NCBI RefSeq assembly: GCF_000023445.1
Contig: NC_012881.1
Location: forward strand, 2,534,501 to 2,598,500
Direction: 5' to 3'
Source: Maridesulfovibrio salexigens DSM 2638
GTDB lineage: Bacteria; Desulfobacterota; Desulfovibrionia; Desulfovibrionales; Desulfovibrionaceae
DNA: 64,000 nucleotides
Shown: piece after piece, positions 36,068 through 44,636 of the stretch
Position numbering within the stretch: the stretch's first letter is position 1
How the letters are laid out: the number at the start of each line of letters is the position of its first letter
Position numbers and translations under genes: made by a program
The notes under the pieces: model-generated
Told to the model about the DNA's origin: nothing
The model's input: only the letters and a program-made list of their open reading frames with translations
Database searches by the model: none

Positions 36068-37336
36068 CTATTCGGAAAGCATGCGTACTGCGCAGAATTT
36101 TCCGCACATAGCGCATTCTTTTTCATCTTTATGGTCTTTTCTACGAGCACAAGCCAGAGCGGGGTCAATTGCCAGTTCAGCAATACGGTCCCAATCAAGT
36201 TCCTTACGTGCGATAGAAATCTCTTTATCACGCTGAACAGCATCCTTACGGCCAAGTCCTACTTCACCGCACTGGGCAGCAACGAGAGAAGCTTTAACAC
36301 CGTTCCAGACGTCATCAATCTCAGGCAGGGTCAGGTGTTCTGCGGGAGTAAGGTAACAGAGGAAGTCCACGCCGTTCATAACAGCAATGGCACCGCCGAT
36401 TGCGCCGGCAATATGGTCATAACCGGGAGCGGAGTCAGTTACCAGAGGTCCGAGAACGTAGAGAGGTGCATTGTAGGTAGCAGCCTTGATTCCACGAATC
36501 TGGGATTCAACAAGGTGCATGGGCACGTGGCCGGGACCTTCAATCATAGCCTGAACGCCGTATTCGTGAGCACGCTTGGCAAGCTTACCGAGCATGAGAA
36601 CTTCTTCCCACTGAGCAGCATCACCGGCATCTTCACCTGCACCGGGACGGAGGCCGTCACCGAGGCTCAGGGTAACGTTGTGCTTGAGGCAGATTTCGAG
36701 AAGACGATCATAGTTGGTGAGCAGAGGGTTCTCCGCATCATGATCACGCATCCAACGAGCAAGGATAGAGCCACCGCGAGAAACGATTCCCAGCAGACGC
36801 TCACCTTCTTCAGTTGCCCACTCTGCGCCACGGCGGGTAAGGCCGCAATGCAGGGTCATGAAATCTACACCCTGTTCGGCTTCTTTTTCCACTTCTGCAA
36901 AAAGTTCATCAATGGAGAAACCTGCGGGATCTTCATCACGTGCAACATACTGCTGCGCCATAGCATAAATGGGTACAGTACCCAGCGGCAGGGGGCAGCT
37001 ATTGAGCATATCGGTCCTGATTCCGTCAAGATCACCGGCGGTGGAAAGGTCCATAACGGCGTGTGCGCCAGCCTTCCATGCGGTATCAAGCTTCTTCATT
37101 TCCTTTTCACGGTCATTCTTAAAAGGAGAAGTACCGATGTTAGCGTTAATTTTAACCTTCGCGGGCTGCCCGATAAGGGTGGGAGTTACATTCTTGTGGT
37201 TGGGGTTCCCGAGCAGAACCATAGTCCCATCTTCAATGCCCTGAATAATGGTCTCTTTGGAGAGCCCTTCGCTCTTGCAAAGTTCATCAATGCTGGAATC
37301 AAATATGCTTTTGAGAGCTTTATTTTTTGAAAACAT
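36068..37336 (-). CDS. thiC: Phosphomethylpyrimidine synthase ThiC (short form)
   Basis: Radical-SAM enzyme that rearranges aminoimidazole ribotide into the pyrimidine of thiamine. The 422-aa protein is the shorter form without the N-terminal extension of E. coli ThiC. Conserved parts include KINANIGTSP, HAVMDLSTAGDLD, MTLHCGLTRRG, SRGGSILARWM, LSLGDGLRPGAG, EGPGHVPMHLVE and TDSAPGYDHIAGAIGG. The C-terminal cluster motif is CAMCGKFC, with three residues between the second and third cysteine rather than the four of the E. coli type. The ribosome binding site AAGGA lies 7 nt before the ATG. No TPP riboswitch was recognised upstream. Confidence 0.96.
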   Translation of the reverse strand: MFSKNKALKSIFDSSIDELCKSEGLSKETIIQGIEDGTMVLLGNPNHKNVTPTLIGQPAKVKINANIGTSPFKNDREKEMKKLDTAWKAGAHAVMDLSTAGDLDGIRTDMLNSCPLPLGTVPIYAMAQQYVARDEDPAGFSIDELFAEVEKEAEQGVDFMTLHCGLTRRGAEWATEEGERLLGIVSRGGSILARWMRDHDAENPLLTNYDRLLEICLKHNVTLSLGDGLRPGAGEDAGDAAQWEEVLMLGKLAKRAHEYGVQAMIEGPGHVPMHLVESQIRGIKAATYNAPLYVLGPLVTDSAPGYDHIAGAIGGAIAVMNGVDFLCYLTPAEHLTLPEIDDVWNGVKASLVAAQCGEVGLGRKDAVQRDKEISIARKELDWDRIAELAIDPALACARRKDHKDEKECAMCGKFCAVRMLSE

Positions 37337-37662
37337 CTGATTTCCTTATAACGTTATTAGGATTGTGCATTTTTCGTATTCTCAATGGTGTCTGTACAGG
37401 CAAGTCCATACCCCAATTTACCAGCGGGTACAATGGAACTTTTTACCCCGAAATCAAATAAGGGTACAACTTCCATCTAAATTCACAGTTCCGCCAATAT
37501 TACTCTTTCATTAATTCTCTACGGTTAAAGTCTGTCATTTCGGAATTTTATCATGGAAAATTAAACAGATACAAAATCAAATTTGCATTTATGTCTAATT
37601 TCTAGTAGATCAGCAGATCATATTTTTTTGCGACACATAATATTTCAAGGGGGAAATTTAAT
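37337..37662. other. Divergent thiC/nhaC-type promoter region
   Basis: 325 nt between divergent genes. It must hold both promoters. No CTGAGA/ACCC elements of a TPP riboswitch are seen on the thiC side. GTACCC/GGGTAC motifs near 37416 and 37456 could pair, but no named element fits. Confidence 0.4.
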
Positions 37663-39369
37663 ATGCGCAATTGGAGAGGACTGTTATTACTGACAGTTTT
37701 ATTTACACTGCTCTGCCAGCCCGCATTTGCGGCTGACTCCAGCCTCGGCCCGGCTAACGCCAAAGTGTTCGGTATGTTTACACTCATTCCGCCGCTTGTT
37801 GCCATTGTTTTGGCCTTCATTACCAAAAACGTTGTTCTGTCACTTTTCATCGGTGTATTTTCCGGTGCTTTCATGCTCGAAGCGAAAGGCTTTGACATCT
37901 ACAACGGTTTTGTTGGCGGATTCCTGCGTCTGTCCAACGAAATTCTCGGCTCTCTTGCCGACTCATGGAACGCAGGTATCGTACTCCAGTGTCTCGCCAT
38001 CGGCGGTCTCATTGCACTGGTATCCAAAATGGGCGGTGCGAAAGCAATTGCTGATGCTCTGGCTAAAAAGGCAAAAAGCCCGCGCAGTTCCCAGTTTGTT
38101 ACTTGGGTGCTCGGCCTTTTCATCTTTTTCGACGATTATGCAAACTCCCTCACCGTCGGCCCTATCATGCGCCCGGTTACTGATAAAATGAAAGTTTCCC
38201 GCGAGAAACTGGCTTTCGTCATCGATGCCACCGCAGCACCCATCGCCGGTATCGCACTGATCTCCACATGGGTTGCTTACGAAGTCGGCCTGATCCGCGA
38301 CGGTCTTCAGGGAATCGGATACACCATGAACGCTTACGGCGTTTTCGTAGAAACCATTCCTTACCGTTTTTACAATATCCTCATTCTGGTTTTCATCCTC
38401 GCTACCATCTGGTTCATGCGTGAATTCGGACCCATGTACAAAGCTGAACAGCGTGCCCGTACTACCGGTAAAGTCCTTGATGACAATGCTAAACCCATGG
38501 TTGCAGATGAGGCTACCGAACTGCAGCCCGCAGAAGATGTTGATCCTAGCATCTGGTACGCAATTATCCCCATCGGAACCCTGATCGTTGCAGCCTTCCT
38601 CGGCTTCTACTTCAACGGTTACAATGGAATCATGGGCGGTGATGACGCTGCACTGAAACAGATTTTCGAAGATGCTCCCATGAGTTTCTTAGCAATCCGT
38701 GAAGCTTTCGGTGCTTCCGATGCTTCTGTTGTTCTTTTCCAGGCTGCTCTTATCGCAGGTATTGTGGCTCTGGCCATTGCCATCGGCAAGCGCATCCTGT
38801 CTGTGGACGAAGCACTCTCCACTTGGGTACAGGGTGTTAAATCCCTGAACATCACCGCAGTTATCCTGCTGCTGGCATGGTCCCTTTCCGGTATCATCAA
38901 GGAACTCGGAACCGCGGCTTACCTCGTAAACGTGCTCTCCGATACCATTCCGACCTTCCTGTTGCCCTCCATCATCTTTGTGATGGGCTCCATTATCTCC
39001 TTTGCAACAGGTACTTCTTACGGAACAATGGGTATCCTCATGCCGCTCTGTATTCCGCTTGCTTTCGCGCTGGTACCCGAGCAGGGCTACGTAATCCTGA
39101 ACATCGGTGCGGTTCTTACCGGAGCTATCTTCGGCGACCACTGCTCTCCCATCTCGGACACAACAATCCTGTCCTCTATGGGTTCCGCATGTGACCACAT
39201 CGACCACACCAGAACTCAGCTGTTCTACGCCGTCCCCGTAGCGATCATCTCCATCCTGTTCGGTTACATCCCCGCAGGACTCGGAATGCCCGTACTGATG
39301 GTACTGCCTGCCGGAATCATTGCCATCCTCGCGTTGGTTAGATTCCTCGGTAAGCCTGTTTCGAACTAA
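37663..39369 (+). CDS. NhaC-family Na+/H+ (or organic-acid/H+) antiporter
   Basis: A 568-aa polytopic inner-membrane protein with more than ten helices. It belongs to the NhaC-type ion transporter superfamily: GPIMRPVTDKMKVSREKLAF and the acid-rich region FIFFDDYANSLTVG near residue 160, and in the second half ISFATGTSYGTMGILMPLC and GAIFGDHCSPISDTTILSS. The first 24 residues look like a cleavable signal peptide (LLLLTVLFTLLCQPAFA/AD), an unusual feature that may place the N-terminus outside. AAGGGGG stands about 11 nt before ATG 37663. It is monocistronic with a strong terminator. Sodium extrusion would suit a marine host. Confidence 0.9.
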   Translation: MRNWRGLLLLTVLFTLLCQPAFAADSSLGPANAKVFGMFTLIPPLVAIVLAFITKNVVLSLFIGVFSGAFMLEAKGFDIYNGFVGGFLRLSNEILGSLADSWNAGIVLQCLAIGGLIALVSKMGGAKAIADALAKKAKSPRSSQFVTWVLGLFIFFDDYANSLTVGPIMRPVTDKMKVSREKLAFVIDATAAPIAGIALISTWVAYEVGLIRDGLQGIGYTMNAYGVFVETIPYRFYNILILVFILATIWFMREFGPMYKAEQRARTTGKVLDDNAKPMVADEATELQPAEDVDPSIWYAIIPIGTLIVAAFLGFYFNGYNGIMGGDDAALKQIFEDAPMSFLAIREAFGASDASVVLFQAALIAGIVALAIAIGKRILSVDEALSTWVQGVKSLNITAVILLLAWSLSGIIKELGTAAYLVNVLSDTIPTFLLPSIIFVMGSIISFATGTSYGTMGILMPLCIPLAFALVPEQGYVILNIGAVLTGAIFGDHCSPISDTTILSSMGSACDHIDHTRTQLFYAVPVAIISILFGYIPAGLGMPVLMVLPAGIIAILALVRFLGKPVSN

Positions 39370-39396
39370 TCGATTCAGCTCAGCATATAAGCAATC

Positions 39397-39442
39397 AAAA
39401 ATCCCTCCCTCCGATTTAGTTCGGAGGGAGGGATTTTATTTT
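39397..39442 (+). terminator. Intrinsic terminator after the NhaC-type gene
   Basis: A perfect 17-bp stem with arm AAAATCCCTCCCTCCGA, followed by TTTTATTTT. Confidence 0.93.
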
Positions 39443-39510
39443 GCCCTATTGACACAATAATTATTTCAAAGTTAAAGTGAATTCACATTCACATATTTGG
39501 AGAGTAATTA

Positions 39511-40113
39511 ATGAGTAAAAGAATGGACCGCCTTTCAAGGCGCGAACAGATTGCAGAAGAAGCCCTGAAACTCGCTGCCAAAGGGGTCTCCGCCATTACG
39601 GTGAGTAACGTTGCCAAGGCTTGTGGAATCGTACCTGCTGCCCTGTACCGCCATTACAAAAACAAAGATGCAATATTCGATGGAGTGCGAGAACTTATCC
39701 GTAAAAAACTCATCGACAACGCCAAAACAGCTATGGATGAAGGAGATACTCCCTTGGATGTGCTGAAACAACTGGCTCTGCGCCATGCAGACCTACTGTA
39801 TAAGCATCCTGGCATTCCTCGCCTGCTCTTCTCTGAAGCTGCTTTGGATCAGAAATCTATTCGCCGCAGGGCAATATATTCTTTGATGACTGAATACCGT
39901 GCTGCTGCCGGGGAAATAGCCGCCAAAGGACAGGAACTAGGGCAAATCCGCAAAGACGTAGATCCTGCGGATATTGTCTTCATGCTGCTGGGCACTGTAG
40001 TGCCGCCTTCATTCCTCTTTCATATTTCCAACGGAGAATTTGATCCCCGCGAACAGGTCAAACGTAACCTTCAGTTATTTGAAGAAACAGTTGCAGTGAA
40101 AAAGGAGAACTAA
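39511..40113 (+). CDS. TetR-family repressor of an adjacent efflux operon
   Basis: A 200-aa regulator with the TetR helix-turn-helix at residues 12-58 (REQIAEEALKLAAKGVSAIT, VAKACGIVPAALYRHYKNKD). It is the first gene of a four-gene operon with an HlyD-type lipoprotein, an ABC ATPase and an ABC permease, 2 nt before the second gene. Genes of this kind usually repress their own operon and are released by the pumped compound. The ribosome binding site is TGGAGAG 7 nt before the ATG. The layout resembles the ybiH(cecR)-ybhGFSR locus of E. coli. Confidence 0.92.
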   Translation: MSKRMDRLSRREQIAEEALKLAAKGVSAITVSNVAKACGIVPAALYRHYKNKDAIFDGVRELIRKKLIDNAKTAMDEGDTPLDVLKQLALRHADLLYKHPGIPRLLFSEAALDQKSIRRRAIYSLMTEYRAAAGEIAAKGQELGQIRKDVDPADIVFMLLGTVVPPSFLFHISNGEFDPREQVKRNLQLFEETVAVKKEN

Positions 40114-40115
40114 TC

Positions 40116-41150
40116 ATGAAATCCGGCCTGAAATTTACTCATATAATCGTAGCGATCCTGCTCTCCACCCTGCTTTGCGGCTGCAATGAAACAGAATCAA
40201 AGCTCTGGCAAGGCTATGTTGAAGGAGAGTTCGTTTACGTATCCTCCCCCTTGGGAGGACAACTGGACGAAATCAGCGTGCGTAAAGGGCAGACCGTTGT
40301 AACCGGACAACCGCTTTTCACCCTTGAACGGGAATTTGAGAAGTCCGGGGTAGATGAAGCAGAAGGTAATTTAGATAGAACGATCAGTGATCTTGCCGAC
40401 AAACGCAAAGGACGCCGACCTTCCGAAATCGCCTCCATCAAAGCACGACTGAGAAAAGCTGTTGCAGCCGAAAGGCTTGCCGCGACAGAGTATAAACGAC
40501 GTGCAGATTTATACAGCACCAGAACCATTTCAGAAGAAGAACGAGACCAGGCGCGCACTGATTATGAACAGGCCACTCAACTGGTAAAAGAAATCAAATC
40601 CGAACTTAAAACAGCAACCCTCGGCTCTCGAACTGATGAAATCAATGCTGCTGAATCTTCGGTAAGAGCAGCGCAAGCCAAGCTTGAACAGGCCCGCTGG
40701 AACTATGATCAAAAAGCACAATCCGCGCCTCGATCCGGATTAGTATTTGATACCATCCGCTATGAAGGAGAGTGGGTTGCAGCCGGAAAACCGATCATTT
40801 CCATCCTGCCGCCGGAAAACCGCAAAGTCCGATTTTATGTGCCGGAACAAATTGTAGGCAGCTTCAAGATCGGTGAAAAACTGCTGGTTAATTTCGATGG
40901 GCTGGCAAAACCGATCCCAGTAACTCTGAGTTACATTTCAGCGCAGGCCGAATATACCCCCCCGGTCATATATTCCAGCCAAAGCAGAGCCAAACTGGTC
41001 TTCATGCTCGAAGCTGTTCCGGCGGAGGACAAAGCCGTTCTATTCAAGCCCGGACAGCCTGTGGATGTAAGCAGAACAGCGGGCGGATTTAAAATTGACA
41101 ACGGGTTCTTTGCCCGTATTAAAAATTACTTCCGGAGCAGCGATGACTGA
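40116..41150 (+). CDS. HlyD/EmrA-type periplasmic adaptor lipoprotein of ABC efflux system
   Basis: A 344-aa membrane-fusion protein. The signal ends in the lipobox LLCGCN, so the N-terminal cysteine is probably lipidated. The first lipoyl half-motif is YVYSS-like (FVYVSSPLGGQLDEISVRKG) near residue 40. A long coiled coil covers about 80-195 (RRADLYSTRTISEEERDQAR), followed by the second lipoyl half (APRSGLVFDTIRYEGEWVAA) and a beta-barrel. It links the inner-membrane ABC exporter to an outer-membrane channel such as TolC, which is not encoded here. The last 8 nt overlap the ATPase gene. Confidence 0.92.
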   Translation: MKSGLKFTHIIVAILLSTLLCGCNETESKLWQGYVEGEFVYVSSPLGGQLDEISVRKGQTVVTGQPLFTLEREFEKSGVDEAEGNLDRTISDLADKRKGRRPSEIASIKARLRKAVAAERLAATEYKRRADLYSTRTISEEERDQARTDYEQATQLVKEIKSELKTATLGSRTDEINAAESSVRAAQAKLEQARWNYDQKAQSAPRSGLVFDTIRYEGEWVAAGKPIISILPPENRKVRFYVPEQIVGSFKIGEKLLVNFDGLAKPIPVTLSYISAQAEYTPPVIYSSQSRAKLVFMLEAVPAEDKAVLFKPGQPVDVSRTAGGFKIDNGFFARIKNYFRSSDD

Positions 41151-42057
41151 GCAGACTGTCATAGACGTATCCGGTGTGACCAAGTCATTCGGTCCAAAGA
41201 CGGTGGTTAAGGGGCTGGATATGCAGGTCCGCAAGGGTGAAATATTCGGATTCCTCGGTCCCAACGGTTCCGGCAAGACGACCTTCATCCGCATGCTCTG
41301 CGGCTTGCTGCGACCGGATTCAGGTTCCGGCACCTGCCTTGGTTATGACATCATAGAAGAAGCTGAATTCATCAAGCCCAAGGTTGGCTACATGGCCCAA
41401 AAATTCAGCCTCTACGGAGATCTGACCGTAAAAGAGAATCTAGATTTCCTTGCCCGAGCCTACCAGTTGCCCAACCGCCGCAAGCTTGTTGATGAAGCAA
41501 TTGAACGCATGAATATGGGCAGATTTACCAACCAACTCGCCGGATCACTTTCCGGGGGCTGGAAACAACGTCTGGCCCTGACCGGATGTACCCTTCACAA
41601 CCCCCAACTGCTGCTCCTTGATGAACCAACCGCCGGGGTTGATCCTTCCGCACGCCGCGATTTCTGGGATGAAGTTCATAACCTTGCTGCACAAGGCATT
41701 ACCGCGCTTATCTCCACCCATTACATGGATGAGGCTGAGCGTTGCCATCGTCTGGCCTACATCGCTTACGGTGACCTGCTGGCAAAAGGGACTCTGGATG
41801 AGCTGGTCAGCAATTCCGGCCTGCACACATGGACGCTCAACGGTCCTAACCTGAACGAACTAACCACGAAATTACGCGCCAGTGAAGGCATTGATCAGGT
41901 GGTTGCTTTCGGTAACACCCTGCACATCAGCGGACGCGACAACAATTTAATTGAAAAGGGAATCCGCACCCATGCCGGAGCGGAGAATAGATTTGAACCT
42001 TGCGAAACAAGCCTTGAGGAAGTTTTCATCGACCTCATGCGGGGGATGAATCCATGA
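41143..42057 (+). CDS. ABC-2 type exporter ATP-binding protein
   Basis: A 304-aa ATPase. ATG 41143 has CGGAG upstream and overlaps the adaptor gene by 8 nt. Walker A is GPNGSGKTT near residue 37, the Q-loop is MAQKFSLYGDLTVKEN, the signature region is LSGGWKQRLAL, and Walker B is LLLDEPTAGVDPSARR. The H-loop is STHYMDEAERCHR. The C-terminal region resembles the regulatory domain of CcmA/YbhF-type exporters. A single ATPase domain is present, whereas E. coli YbhF has two. It ends in a 4-nt overlap with the permease gene. Confidence 0.94.
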   Translation: MTEQTVIDVSGVTKSFGPKTVVKGLDMQVRKGEIFGFLGPNGSGKTTFIRMLCGLLRPDSGSGTCLGYDIIEEAEFIKPKVGYMAQKFSLYGDLTVKENLDFLARAYQLPNRRKLVDEAIERMNMGRFTNQLAGSLSGGWKQRLALTGCTLHNPQLLLLDEPTAGVDPSARRDFWDEVHNLAAQGITALISTHYMDEAERCHRLAYIAYGDLLAKGTLDELVSNSGLHTWTLNGPNLNELTTKLRASEGIDQVVAFGNTLHISGRDNNLIEKGIRTHAGAENRFEPCETSLEEVFIDLMRGMNP

Positions 42058-43193
42058 GTTTACGTTTATTCTCATTCAAAAGGTTCATGGCTATGGCTGG
42101 AAAAGAATTCATCCAGATGCGCCGGGATCGCCTGACTTTTGCCATGCTGATCGGCATCCCGCTGATTCAGATCATCCTTTTCGGATTCGCCATCAACTCC
42201 GACCCGCGGCACCTGCCCCTTGCCGTGCTTTCCGGCGACAATTCGCGCTACTCAAGATCAATATTAGCCGGAATGCAGGCCAGTACCTACTTCGATGTGG
42301 ACCGCTTCATAAATTCACGGGCCGAAGCCAAACGTTTACTGGAACTAGGCGAAGTGCAATTCGTGCTGACCATCCCCGAACAGTTCGGACTGGATATTGA
42401 ACGCGGAGAACGCCCCGTACTGCTTCTGGAAGCTGATGCTACCGACCCGATGGCTACGGGCAATGCAGTTAATTCCATGCGAGAAATCATAAACCGGGCT
42501 TTGGCGCGGGACCTCAAAGGATCGCTAAGTTACCTGCTGCCCGAAAACAGCGCTGTAGACCTTCGCATCCACGCAGATTACAACCCTGAAGCAATCAGCC
42601 AGTACAACATCGTTCCCGGCCTGATGGGGGTTATCCTGACCCTGACACTGGTCATGATTACCTCGCTCGCAATTACCCGCGAGACCGAACGCGGAACCAT
42701 GGAAAACCTGCTGACCACTCCGGTCCGCCCGCTGGAAGTAATGATGGGCAAGATCATTCCTTATGTCATGGTCGGCTACATCCAGATGATGCTGATCATG
42801 GCAGCATCCATCTTCCTTTTTCATGTACCCATCAACGGCAACCCGCTGATCGTGTTCACATACTCAGCCATTTTCATCGCCGCGAACCTGACCGTAGGAG
42901 TGACCATATCCACCGTGGCCCGCAACCAGTTGCAAGCCGTGCAGATGTCCATATTCTTCTTCCTGCCCTCGCTACTGCTCTCCGGCTTCATGTTCCCCTT
43001 CCGAGGCATGCCGGACTGGGCACAAAACTTAGGCTCCATCCTCCCGTTGACCCACTACCTACGCTTAGTGCGCGGAGTACTGCTCAAAGGAACAGGCTGG
43101 GAAGAATCCCTGTATCACCTCTGGCCTATCGTGGTTTTCTGGATAATTGTGATTATTGTCGGATTGAAGAGGTATCGGCAGACTTTGGATTAA
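42054..43193 (+). CDS. ABC-2 type exporter permease
   Basis: A 379-aa permease of the ABC2_membrane_3 (YbhS/YhhJ) type. One helix near the N-terminus (TFAMLIGIPLIQIILFGFAI) precedes a periplasmic domain of about 150 residues. Five helices follow from about residue 180, with the family signature ERGTMENLLTTPVRPLEVMM on the cytoplasmic side. Only one permease is encoded, so it likely works as a homodimer, unlike YbhS/YbhR. It is translationally coupled to the ATPase (ATGA) and followed by a terminator. The exported compound is unknown. Confidence 0.93.
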   Translation: MSLRLFSFKRFMAMAGKEFIQMRRDRLTFAMLIGIPLIQIILFGFAINSDPRHLPLAVLSGDNSRYSRSILAGMQASTYFDVDRFINSRAEAKRLLELGEVQFVLTIPEQFGLDIERGERPVLLLEADATDPMATGNAVNSMREIINRALARDLKGSLSYLLPENSAVDLRIHADYNPEAISQYNIVPGLMGVILTLTLVMITSLAITRETERGTMENLLTTPVRPLEVMMGKIIPYVMVGYIQMMLIMAASIFLFHVPINGNPLIVFTYSAIFIAANLTVGVTISTVARNQLQAVQMSIFFFLPSLLLSGFMFPFRGMPDWAQNLGSILPLTHYLRLVRGVLLKGTGWEESLYHLWPIVVFWIIVIIVGLKRYRQTLD

Positions 43194-43227
43194 TTTAGCC
43201 CACTTCAAAAATATATTCTATGTAATC

Positions 43228-43252
43228 AGCCCTCACCCATGAGGGCTTTTTT
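43228..43252 (+). terminator. Intrinsic terminator after the efflux operon
   Basis: A 7-bp stem AGCCCTC / GAGGGCT with loop ACCCAT, followed by TTTTTT. Confidence 0.85.
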
Positions 43253-43361
43253 ACGCCCCGCAACAAACACCAACTTAAATTAAATTTTAAGATTGACACC
43301 TATTTTTAAAATTCGTAGCACATAAACACAATCAATCTATAATTTTTAACTGGAGTTTGTA

Positions 43362-44141
43362 ATGAAATTCATAAAACCAACCACTCTCGTATTGTCCTGT
43401 CTGCTCGCGGTTCTGTGCTGCTCAACCGCATTCGCCCATGAATTCATCATTAAACCTGTACAGTTTACAGCTGAAAAGGATCATGTTGTGCCCTTCAGCG
43501 TTGTATCTGCACATGTATTCATGATCAGCGAAGAGATGGAACCTATCAACGAAGTTAAAGCCGATCTCATTCTGGGCGGCAAGACCACTCCTCTGAAACT
43601 TGCTGAAAATGAAATGCTCATGACTTTGGACGGTCAGCTTACCCCTAAGGCTGAAGGAACCGCCATTATCGCAGGACATCGTAACGGTATGATCTGGACT
43701 CAGACCACTCAGGGTTGGAAACAGCAGTCCAAGAAAGGTTTGAAAGGTGTTATCGGAAGCGGAAAATATGAAAAATTCTGTAAGACCCTGATCACTGTAG
43801 GCAAAGCTGACGGCAGCTACAATAAAGTTGTAGGCCACAAACTGGAAATCGTTCCTATGAGCGACCCCACTCAGGCTAAAGTCGGCGATGAAATCGAATT
43901 CCAGACTCTGCTGGACGGTAAACCTGTTTCTATCGAAAGCATGACCGCTACTTATGACGGATTCAGCATGACCCCCAACACCTACGCCTACTTTACCGAG
44001 CCATACGGAAACGGACTTGCAAAAGTAAAAATTTCCGCTCCCGGAACATGGATGGTCCGTGCACAGTATAAAAATGCTAACCCCACTGCTGACTACGACA
44101 GCCATGTAATGCGTGCAGTGCTGGTTTTTGAAGTGAAATAA
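43362..44141 (+). CDS. DUF4198 periplasmic protein, NikK-like metal-uptake accessory
   Basis: A 259-aa exported protein with a signal peptide ending LCCSTAFA/HEF. The mature protein starts with His-Glu-Phe and continues with beta-rich DUF4198 features (IIKPVQFTAEKDHVVPFSVV, KVGDEIEFQTLLDGKPV, APGTWMVRAQYKNANP). An N-terminal histidine and this domain are typical of NikK-like proteins that help nickel or cobalt ECF transporters. The ribosome binding site is TGGAG 6 nt before the ATG. A TTGACA lies 70 nt upstream and may be a promoter. The next gene follows directly. No transporter core (NikM/Q/O) is in the window, so the role is inferred from the family. Confidence 0.8.
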   Translation: MKFIKPTTLVLSCLLAVLCCSTAFAHEFIIKPVQFTAEKDHVVPFSVVSAHVFMISEEMEPINEVKADLILGGKTTPLKLAENEMLMTLDGQLTPKAEGTAIIAGHRNGMIWTQTTQGWKQQSKKGLKGVIGSGKYEKFCKTLITVGKADGSYNKVVGHKLEIVPMSDPTQAKVGDEIEFQTLLDGKPVSIESMTATYDGFSMTPNTYAYFTEPYGNGLAKVKISAPGTWMVRAQYKNANPTADYDSHVMRAVLVFEVK

Positions 44142-44636
44142 ATGAAATTATCAAAGATTCTCCCGGTCGTAACGCTTGTTGCGGCCGGGATTCTATACCT
44201 AAGCAATATCGCGTGGGCCCATGGCGTAGCTTATGAGATGATTGAAACCTCACCGGCGGTGACATTTAAATCCGGATTCTCATCCGGAGACCCAATAGCC
44301 TACGGCCAAGTGCTCATCTATGCACCTGATAATGCTGAAGTGGAATTCCAAAACGGACGGACCGACAGAAACGGCGTATTTTCCTTCCTGCCTGACCGTC
44401 CCGGAATATGGAAAGTGGAAGTAGACGGCGGACTTGGCCATAAACTTATTTTTGATGTGGAAGTCGCCGGATCGGAGAAAAACGAACTTGCAGCCCATAA
44501 AAAAGAAACCCCATTGCAGGGTTCCATTGAAATCAGGGCGTTGCTGGGAATCAGCTTGATTTTCAACCTTTGTCTTATTGCTTCATACCTCCGCGCAAGA
44601 CGAAAGGCCACGGCGATGAAAAATGCTGACAGCTAG
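44142..44636 (+). CDS. NikL-like membrane-anchored metal-uptake accessory protein
   Basis: A 164-aa protein with an N-terminal signal sequence ending SNIAWA/HGV, so the mature form again starts with a histidine. A carboxypeptidase-regulatory-like beta sandwich follows (GDPIAYGQVLIYAPDNAEVE, GRTDRNGVFSFLPDRPGIW, WKVEVDGGLGHKLIFDVEV), then one C-terminal membrane helix (IRALLGISLIFNLCLIASYL) and a basic tail. This layout matches NikL-type components of nickel ECF systems. Its ATG follows the NikK-like stop without a gap. Its 3' end overlaps the convergent minus-strand gene by 4 nt. Confidence 0.78.
   Translation: MKLSKILPVVTLVAAGILYLSNIAWAHGVAYEMIETSPAVTFKSGFSSGDPIAYGQVLIYAPDNAEVEFQNGRTDRNGVFSFLPDRPGIWKVEVDGGLGHKLIFDVEVAGSEKNELAAHKKETPLQGSIEIRALLGISLIFNLCLIASYLRARRKATAMKNADS

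Noticed and set aside
36131-37330. 399-codon open frame antisense to thiC
   Set aside because: It mirrors thiC almost end to end, has no ribosome binding site or family features, and the thiC frame is unmistakable.
37337-37662. TPP riboswitch upstream of thiC
   Set aside because: Searched by eye for the conserved CTGAGA and ACCC...CTGATC elements on the minus strand and found none.
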